In this document: piece by piece, positions 1 to 5,016 of the stretch
Position numbering within the stretch: position 1 is the first letter of the stretch
Layout of the letters: the number at the start of each line of letters is the position of its first letter
NCBI GenBank assembly: GCA_017481185.1
Contig: JAFUPO010000191.1
Span: 1 to 8,201 of the forward strand
Origin: Clostridia bacterium
Lineage (GTDB): Bacteria; Bacillota_A; Clostridia; Christensenellales; Aristaeellaceae
Direction: 5' to 3'
Length of the DNA stretch: 8,201 bases
Made by a program: the position numbers and the translations under genes
Notes under the pieces: model-generated
Databases searched by the model: none
Seen by the model: the letters and a program-made list of their open reading frames with translations, nothing else
Told to the model about the DNA's origin: nothing

Positions 1-20
1 CCGGGTGGAGGTAAGAAACT

Positions 21-60
21 AAAACTCTTCACTCTTAGTTCTTCACTCTAAACTCCCTCC
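21..60. repeat. Short direct repeats in non-coding DNA
   Basis: The 9-mer CTTCACTCT occurs at 27-35 and again at 41-49, in a pyrimidine-rich stretch that ends in CTCCCTCCAC. There is no coding signal and no ribosome binding site on either strand. Together with the hairpins at 69-125 it forms the non-coding block downstream of the hydrolase pseudogene. I recall similar pyrimidine-rich repeats beside intergenic hairpin repeats in Clostridia genomes, but I cannot confirm the family here. Confidence 0.35.
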
Positions 61-68
61 ACACGCGT

Positions 69-125
69 GGGCATATACAATGCCCCCCCTACATCGCGTC
101 GTAGGGGCGGATCCTGTATCCGCCC
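69..125. repeat. Three consecutive hairpins, small intergenic repeat
   Basis: Three perfect inverted repeats follow each other almost without gaps: GGGCAT (69-74) with ATGCCC (80-85); CCCCTAC (86-92) with GTAGGGG (101-107); and GGGCGGAT (105-112) with ATCCGCCC (118-125). The last two share three bases, so they would compete. The GGGCGGAT-N5-ATCCGCCC unit followed by CCCTAC resembles a short palindromic repeat I recall as scattered in Clostridia genomes. It sits exactly where the conserved part of the hydrolase reading frame ends, so it may have inserted into the 3' end of that gene. None of the hairpins has a convincing T-run for termination. Confidence 0.6.
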
Positions 126-789
126 GCCTGGCTGCGCCTGAGGGATAATGGTCACTGTTCCATCCCCGGCCTGGGGGCCGTAAAGGCCGAAGCCTGCGTG
201 GCAGCCGCCCTCAATGACCAATTCCTCAAAACCGGCGGGCAGCAGGGCCTTGCCGGTTTCATATTTGGATTGGTTCAGCACCTGATCCTCCGAGGCCAAA
301 ATATTCAGCACCTTCACATCCAATTGGGAAAAGTCCTGGGTGGAATAAGCGGCCAGCATCACCAGCCCATCGAAAAGGCCCGGATGCTCTGCCAGGCAGC
401 CGCCATGGATCCGCCCAGAGAATGGCCGCCGATGTACCAGCTGCCAACCTGAGAAAAGGCTTCCGGCACCTGGCGCCCGCGTCGGCATCCAGCACCGCCT
501 GGCGCAGAGGTATCTCCACCAGCACGCACAGGATGTCCCAGGCGGCACAGGCTTTCATCAGAGGTTCATAGGCCAGGTGATCCACCTTGCCGCCGGGGTA
601 AAAAACCAGACCCGCTTTGGGATTCTCCAGGGCATAAATATGCCAGCCGCCCTGGCGGGTCACTTCAAAATCGCTGCCCTCGGGGGTTGAAAACGGCCGT
701 TTCGTCAGCCGGATAATAATCGTTTGCATACCAGGCAAAGCCGCCCACCAACACAAGGGCTGCCAGGGCGAACAAAGCCGCTTCTTCAC
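126..789 (-). pseudogene. Decayed alpha/beta-hydrolase (frameshifted, 3' truncated)
   Basis: Joined across frames this is an alpha/beta-hydrolase-fold protein with an N-terminal membrane anchor. Expected segments all exist but in different frames. MKKRL starts in one frame; the hydrophobic segment LFALAALVLVGGFAW and ANDYYPADE lies in a second; EGSDFEVTRQGGWHIYALE and AGLVFYPGGKV return to the first. The nucleophile elbow WYIGGHSLGGSMAAA is in a third, and the acid region ASEDQVLN and histidine region EGGCHAGFG are back in the second. Indels therefore lie near 775-778 (one base missing), 682-686 (one extra in a run of five), 470-475 (one missing) and about 395 (one missing). After GDGTVTIIPQAQ the frame runs into the hairpin repeat and reads on to a stop at 48. 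The start is GTG at 789 with AAAGGAG upstream, overlapping the stop of the preceding gene (GTGA). Four indels here and none in the neighbouring genes favour a real pseudogene over sequencing error. Confidence 0.85.
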
Positions 790-1289
790 GGTTTGCTCCT
801 TTTGCCCAGGCAGCGCTTCATCAAAAGATCCGTCCGGGGCAGTAAAAAGTCATACATCATAAAAACGATGTTGCCCATCGCCATCAGGATCAGCCCCATC
901 CACCAGGTCATGACCTCGGGAACAAGCACCCAGATAATCAGCGCCTCCACACCCAGGGTGACCAGGTTGAAATAAGCAAGCTTTCCCGGCCACCTGAGCC
1001 CCCTGGGCAGCTTTTGAAACCACGGATATAGAATGGGATATAGCCCGAAGATGGCCGCATACATCAGGTTTTCTTCCGCATTGGGCACCAGCATGAATGA
1101 AAGGATGCTCACACAGCCCCACACCAGCCACTGATACTTAATGCCGTGCCTGCGCCCAATGGGCGCCAAACAGAAGCCGCAGATCATGGGGCTCAGGTAC
1201 ATACCCAGCTCCAATACGCCGCCCAAGAGCATGATTACCACGCTTAAGGCTGCCGTCATACCGCAGGCCGCGATGGTTTTGCTTTTCAT
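786..1289 (-). CDS. Small integral membrane protein, function unknown
   Basis: The 167-residue product is almost entirely hydrophobic, with about five to six membrane segments: roughly residues 7-30, 33-48, 52-68, 75-92, 104-124 and 130-150. It ends in a basic tail (KRCLGKRSKP), which suggests a cytoplasmic C-terminus. Recognisable points are MTAALSVVIMLLGGV near the N-terminus, LVPNAEENLMYAAIFGLYPILYP in the middle and GNIVFMMYDFLLPR near the end. I associate this pattern with an uncharacterised Clostridia membrane family that loosely resembles substrate-binding (S) components of ECF transporters; that link is inference. The stop overlaps the GTG start of the hydrolase pseudogene, so the two were probably translationally coupled. 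No clear Shine-Dalgarno precedes the ATG at 1289; instead a strong hairpin ends 11 nt upstream. It could belong to the epimerase operon or have its own promoter, but I see no good promoter in 1341-1449. Confidence 0.8.
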   Translation of the reverse strand: MKSKTIAACGMTAALSVVIMLLGGVLELGMYLSPMICGFCLAPIGRRHGIKYQWLVWGCVSILSFMLVPNAEENLMYAAIFGLYPILYPWFQKLPRGLRWPGKLAYFNLVTLGVEALIIWVLVPEVMTWWMGLILMAMGNIVFMMYDFLLPRTDLLMKRCLGKRSKP

Positions 1290-1300
1290 GATTGTTGTTT

Positions 1301-1340
1301 GCGCGGGAGGGGCTTTCTTAAAAGAAAGCCCCTCCCGCGC
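1301..1340. repeat. Perfect 19-bp inverted repeat next to a start codon
   Basis: The arm at 1301-1319 (GCGCGGGAGGGGCTTTCTT) is exactly complementary to 1322-1340, with only two bases between. In minus-strand RNA the hairpin lies downstream of the epimerase gene (stop at 1450) and ends 11 nt before the ATG of the membrane protein. Neither side has a proper T-run, so it is not a classical terminator, although A/T-rich bases at the stem tip may matter. It could reduce read-through, block or position ribosomes, protect the upstream mRNA 3' end, or simply be a palindromic repeat. Confidence 0.75.
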
Positions 1341-1449
1341 GCTCCCTCTTTAATGAACTTCATTGCTTAAAAGCACACTTCAAGCCTGTATTAGATATTC
1401 GGCTGAACATACGAGGGCCGCACCCTTTCGCTGTTCCATTGCAAAATTT

Positions 1450-2544
1450 TTATGCCCGTTCCAGCGCATCCGCGATCCGCTCGCAGGCATGGCCATCGCC
1501 ATAGGGGTTGCTGGCCTTGCTCATCGCCTCATAGGCTGACTTATCATTAAGCAGCCGCTTAAACTCAGTATAAATCGTTTCTTCATTGGTGCCCACCAGC
1601 TTAAGGGTACCGGCGGCGATGCCTTCGGGGCGCTCCGTGGTATCCCGCATCACCAGCACCGGCTTGCCCAGGCTGGGCGCTTCCTCCTGGATTCCGCCGC
1701 TGTCAGTAAGAATCAGATAGGAGCGCGCCATGAAATTGTGAAAGTCCAGCACCTCCAGAGGCTCGATGATACGGATGCGCGCATCGTCGCCCAGCTCTTC
1801 CCGGGCCGCCTGGCGAACCACAGGATTCATATGGACGGGATAGATAACCTTCACATCAGGATGCTCGTCCACAATACGGCGAATAGCCTTAAACATCTGG
1901 TGCATGGGTTCGCCCAGATTTTCACGGCGATGGGCCGTGAGCATGATCAGGCGGCTGCCCTTTGCCCAATCCAGCTGAGGATGGCTGTAATCCTCCCGCA
2001 CGGTGGTTTTGAGGGCGTCAATGGCGGTATTGCCGGTCACATAAATGGTTTCTGCCTTCTTGCCTTCGTTCAAAAGATTTTGCTTGGATAGCTCCGTAGG
2101 CGTAAAATTGTATTTGGCAACGATGCCCACCGCCTGACGGTTGAATTCCTCAGGATAGGGCGAAGAAATATCATAGGTGCGCAGCCCCGCCTCCACATGG
2201 CCCACCGGAATCTGCAAATAAAAGCAGGCCAAAGCGGTCACGAAGGTGGTGCTGGTGTCGCCATGAACCAACACCACATCAGGCTGCTCCTTCTGCAAAA
2301 CCTCGCGAATCCGCTCCAGGATATTCACGGTCACATCAAACAGCGTCTGCCGATCTTTCATGATGGACAGATCGTAGTCCGGCGCAACGCCGAAGGCTTC
2401 CAGCACCTGATCCAGCATCTGCCGGTGCTGACCCGTAACGCACAGGATGGTCTTGAGCTGCGGGCGCTTCTTCAATTCCAATACCAAGGGGCACATCTTA
2501 ATGGCCTCCGGCCGCGTGCCAAAGGCCACCATAACCTTTTTCAT
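1450..2544 (-). CDS. wecB: UDP-N-acetylglucosamine 2-epimerase (non-hydrolysing)
   Basis: This cytoplasmic enzyme interconverts UDP-GlcNAc and UDP-ManNAc, supplying ManNAc for surface polymers such as teichoic acid linkage units. The 364-residue protein (family about 365-380) matches E. coli WecB and B. subtilis MnaA throughout. Landmarks are FGTRPEAIKMCPLV at 8-21, TGQHRQMLDQVL at 37-48, VHGDTSTT (Asp96), GHVEAGLRT (Glu118), YPEEFNR (Glu132/133), LTAHRRENLG (His205), YPVHMNP, LTDSGGIQEEAPSLGKP at 279-295 and MRDTTERPEG. These include the Asp/Glu/Glu/His residues tied to catalysis in the family. I chose ATG 2544 because the protein then begins just before the conserved FGTRPE strand and GGAAG lies about 10 nt upstream; an ATG at 2580 would add 12 unconserved residues. 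It is 73 nt downstream of the ABC ATPase with no terminator seen between, so it probably shares that transcript. The synonym mnaA fits equally well. Confidence 0.95.
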   Translation of the reverse strand: MKKVMVAFGTRPEAIKMCPLVLELKKRPQLKTILCVTGQHRQMLDQVLEAFGVAPDYDLSIMKDRQTLFDVTVNILERIREVLQKEQPDVVLVHGDTSTTFVTALACFYLQIPVGHVEAGLRTYDISSPYPEEFNRQAVGIVAKYNFTPTELSKQNLLNEGKKAETIYVTGNTAIDALKTTVREDYSHPQLDWAKGSRLIMLTAHRRENLGEPMHQMFKAIRRIVDEHPDVKVIYPVHMNPVVRQAAREELGDDARIRIIEPLEVLDFHNFMARSYLILTDSGGIQEEAPSLGKPVLVMRDTTERPEGIAAGTLKLVGTNEETIYTEFKRLLNDKSAYEAMSKASNPYGDGHACERIADALERA

Positions 2545-2617
2545 TGCTTGTTCACTTCCAGGCAGGTTTGAACGTTTCATTCTCCGCTATTGTATGCTTT
2601 GCGAACTGCTTATAGAA

Positions 2618-3358
2618 TCAGCCAATAAACGACTTTTCGTAGGCGTCGCAGATCTCGTTAACTTCCCCCTGCATATAAACTGTTCCGCCGTTGAGCCATA
2701 CCACGTGCTTGCACATAGCGCGGATTTGGCTGATGCTGTGAGAAACAAACAGCACCGTGGTGCCCCCGCCCATCAATTCCATCATTCGCTGATGGCTCTT
2801 TTTCTGAAAAGCCTCGTCGCCCACGGAAAGAATCTCATCCACAATAAGAATATCGGGCTTTACAATGGTGGCCACGGAAAAGGCCAGCCGGGCCAGCATA
2901 CCGGAGGAATAGGTTTTCAGGGGCATATTGATAAAGTCGCCCAGCTCCGAATAATCCACGATTTCTTGATATTTGCTTTCCAAAAACTCCTTGGTGTAGC
3001 CCAGGATCGCGCCGTTAAGAAAAACATTTTCACGCCCCGTCAGCTCAAAGTCAAAGCCGCTGCCCAATTCCAGCATGGGCACCACATGAGCCGCCCGTTC
3101 CACGCAGCCTGTTTGGGGCTTAAGGATGCCGGAGATCACCTTCAAAAGGGTGCTCTTGCCCGCGCCGTTGCGGCCAATAATGCCCAGCACCTCGCCTTTT
3201 TTCACCTGAAAGGAAACGTTTTTTAAGGCCCAGAACTCATTATATTTATGCTGCCCTTTCAGGGCCCGCACCACCCACTCCTTTAGGTTGGTGGTTTTAT
3301 TTGCATCCATACGAAAGCGGACGCTTACATCTTTGATGTTCAGCATGATGTTGCTCAT
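2618..3358 (-). CDS. Polysaccharide/teichoic acid export ABC ATPase (TagH/Wzt-like)
   Basis: This is the nucleotide-binding subunit of an exporter for lipid-linked polysaccharide, acting at the inner face of the membrane with the permease encoded just upstream. The 246 residues hold Walker A GRNGAGKST (62-70), the Wzt/TagH-type region LELGSGFDFELTGREN (96-111) where ordinary ABC proteins have the Q-loop, signature YSSGM (150-154), Walker B ILIVDE (170-175), a D-loop (SVGDEAF) and switch His207 (FVSHS). The N-terminal stretch containing NLKEWVVRALKG before the first ABC strand is also typical of the subfamily. It ends soon after the ABC domain, so it lacks the C-terminal carbohydrate-binding domain of long Wzt proteins and the long C-terminal extension of B. 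subtilis TagH. The start ATG at 3358 has a strong AAGGAGGTG 7 nt upstream. It begins 12 nt after the permease stop. Confidence 0.93.
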   Translation of the reverse strand: MSNIMLNIKDVSVRFRMDANKTTNLKEWVVRALKGQHKYNEFWALKNVSFQVKKGEVLGIIGRNGAGKSTLLKVISGILKPQTGCVERAAHVVPMLELGSGFDFELTGRENVFLNGAILGYTKEFLESKYQEIVDYSELGDFINMPLKTYSSGMLARLAFSVATIVKPDILIVDEILSVGDEAFQKKSHQRMMELMGGGTTVLFVSHSISQIRAMCKHVVWLNGGTVYMQGEVNEICDAYEKSFIG

Positions 3359-3370
3359 GGTCGCACCTCC

Positions 3371-4828
3371 TTACAGATACAGAATAAACTTATTCTGCTG
3401 CTTTCTGAACACCCACAGCCCCAGGGCCAGCGGCACGCCCGCGCCTAAAATACAGTACAGGTAGGTTACCGGCTGGGGCGTTACGCCCTCCATCAGGATG
3501 CAGCGAACAAAGTAAACAAACTGGTACATGGGGTTCATGTGATAGAGCTGGATCAGGTTCGCCGGAATAATGGATTCCGGATAGAAGATGGGCGTCAGGA
3601 AGTTCCACATCATGATCACCACGCTCCACAAAAACGCCGTATCACGGAAGAACACGTTGCTGGTCGCCAGCAAAAGGCTCATGCCCAGGGCAAAGGCCAC
3701 CAGGCAGATGATCGGAAAGGGCAGCAGCAAAAATGCCTTTGTAATGGGCAGGCCGCTAATAATAACCGTTGCCAGCAAGGGGATCAGGGCGATCAGCAAA
3801 TTCACCGTGGATGAAATTACGCGGCTGAACGGATAAATATATTTAGGCACATAGACCTTGTTAATCAGCGAGGCATTGCTGCTGATGGAGGTCATGCCCA
3901 TATTAGAAGCTTCGCTGAAAAAATTGAACATGACGATACCGGAGAGCAGATAGACCACGAAATTCGGAATATTGCTCTTAAACAGCGTAGAAAAAACGAT
4001 GTACTGCACCACCATGGTCAACAGGGGATTCAAAAAGCTCCACAAAACGCCCAGAACGGACTGGCGGTATTTGGTATTAAAATCACGGGATACCAAACAT
4101 TCCATCAAAAAGCGGTAGCGCTTTGTTTCCTCCACAGCCACAAAGAAAATATTGCGCTTGCCCCTTTGGCGGCACCAGTTAAGCCACACTGCCAGGCCCA
4201 CGTAGATCAAAAGCACAGCGCCTGCGCACCACAGGTAGATCTGCATGGTATCGGTATGGTTACAGCCCTGAACCGTCCAATCCAAATGGCCCTTAATGCT
4301 CTCACCATTGACCCGCAGGCCCGCCACATCCCCTGAGGCAATGACATAGCGGCCAGCATCCACCGTATCGCCGAAATAAAGAGAAAAATACTTGCCATCC
4401 TCCGGGCGCGTCACCGTCAGCTTAAGCGTTAGCTGCTCGTTGGCAGGAACGGCCCCCTGAGCAAAGGTCAGCGCATTGGCCGCCATGTTTTCCAGCTGGT
4501 TCAATAAAATCTGCGTCTGCGCCAGAACCGCTTCTCCCTGGCAGATTTCAGCTGTCAGCGTGCCCTCTATCTCTTGCGGGATACTGGGGTAGATCACAAT
4601 GCTGTCGATCTGATTACCGGCAAAATCAAACTGCTGCTCCACCACCGCCCCATGGGTCAAGTCTGGCAGCACCTTCTGCATGGATGCAAAAGACTCAGAA
4701 ACCGCCGCATTAGACCAGCTCTCCTGAACAATCCAATAAAACAGCGCAAGCATCACAATAAGCGCTAAAAAACCAATGGCCCCCTTCTTCCAAAAAGAAA
4801 GCTCCCTTTTTACGTTGCCAGGATTCAT
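3371..4828 (-). CDS. ABC-2 polysaccharide export permease with extracytoplasmic N-terminal domain (TagG/Wzm-like)
   Basis: This is the membrane subunit of a surface-glycopolymer exporter. The C-terminal half (about residues 240-485 of 485) is a standard Wzm/TagG permease: an amphipathic entry helix, VSRDFNTKYRQSVLGVLWSFLNPLL at 247-270, then about six membrane segments, with TPIFYPESIIP and YHMNPMYQFVYFVR typical of the family. In front of it is an extra module: a membrane helix at about 17-34, an outside domain at about 35-196 with alternating strand-like pattern (FDFAGNQIDSIVIYPS, GTLTAEICQG, LTLKLTVTRP, YFSLYFGDT), and a second helix at about 197-217. The even number of extra helices leaves the permease topology unchanged. 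I chose ATG 4828: AAGAGGAG lies 8 nt upstream, and the alternative at 4906 lies upstream of the promoter's -35 box. Family members are usually about 260-275 residues, so the domain is a genuine addition. Confidence 0.92.
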   Translation of the reverse strand: MNPGNVKRELSFWKKGAIGFLALIVMLALFYWIVQESWSNAAVSESFASMQKVLPDLTHGAVVEQQFDFAGNQIDSIVIYPSIPQEIEGTLTAEICQGEAVLAQTQILLNQLENMAANALTFAQGAVPANEQLTLKLTVTRPEDGKYFSLYFGDTVDAGRYVIASGDVAGLRVNGESIKGHLDWTVQGCNHTDTMQIYLWCAGAVLLIYVGLAVWLNWCRQRGKRNIFFVAVEETKRYRFLMECLVSRDFNTKYRQSVLGVLWSFLNPLLTMVVQYIVFSTLFKSNIPNFVVYLLSGIVMFNFFSEASNMGMTSISSNASLINKVYVPKYIYPFSRVISSTVNLLIALIPLLATVIISGLPITKAFLLLPFPIICLVAFALGMSLLLATSNVFFRDTAFLWSVVIMMWNFLTPIFYPESIIPANLIQLYHMNPMYQFVYFVRCILMEGVTPQPVTYLYCILGAGVPLALGLWVFRKQQNKFILYL

Positions 4829-4873
4829 ACAAAATGCTCCTCTTAATGCGAAATCTATATAACAAACCAATTT

Positions 4874-4902
4874 ATTATAACCGTTTTCACTTTTAAAATC
4901 AA
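4874..4902 (-). promoter_or_regulatory. SigA-type promoter of the export operon
   Basis: Read on the minus strand, TTGATT (4902-4897) is followed by exactly 17 bases and then a perfect TATAAT (4879-4874). Transcription would begin near 4867, about 40 nt before the permease ATG at 4828, leaving room for the AAGAGGAG ribosome binding site. This placement also rules out the longer reading frame starting at 4906. Confidence 0.88.
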
Positions 4903-4963
4903 CCAACCAGCGCCAGCTTACAGTGTCTTTTACCCTGCGCCTGTTTTCTTTTTACAGATTGTT

Positions 4964-4972
4964 TGCTATAAT
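4964..4972 (+). promoter_or_regulatory. Extended -10 promoter of the branching enzyme gene
   Basis: TGCTATAAT is a perfect extended -10 (TGnTATAAT, with TATAAT at 4967-4972). No good -35 is present; TTTTCT at 4944-4949 is at the correct 17-base spacing but matches poorly, as often seen with extended -10 promoters. Transcription from about 4979 would give a leader of about 38 nt containing AAGAGGTG (5004-5010 region) ahead of the ATG at 5017. Confidence 0.78.
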
Positions 4973-5016
4973 AGATCATAGCCAAAATCGGTTTATTTAA
5001 AAAAGAGGTGTATTGA

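Noticed and set aside
1301..1340. A Rho-independent terminator for the epimerase operon
   Set aside because: The stem is strong, but on the minus strand it is followed by AAACAACAATC with no T-run; some termination remains possible but is not supported.
2545..2580. An ATG at 2580 extending the epimerase by 12 residues
   Set aside because: The added residues precede the conserved first strand of the family, and the GGAGA upstream abuts the ATG with no spacing. The alternative cannot be fully excluded.
2447..3226. A 259-codon plus-strand open frame opposite the epimerase and ABC ATPase
   Set aside because: It overlaps two well-identified genes antisense, has no ribosome binding site of note, and its translation shows no domain.
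4829..4906. A longer permease beginning at an ATG at 4906
   Set aside because: That start lies upstream of the -35 box of the promoter, lacks a ribosome binding site, and adds unconserved residues; ATG 4828 has AAGAGGAG at good spacing.
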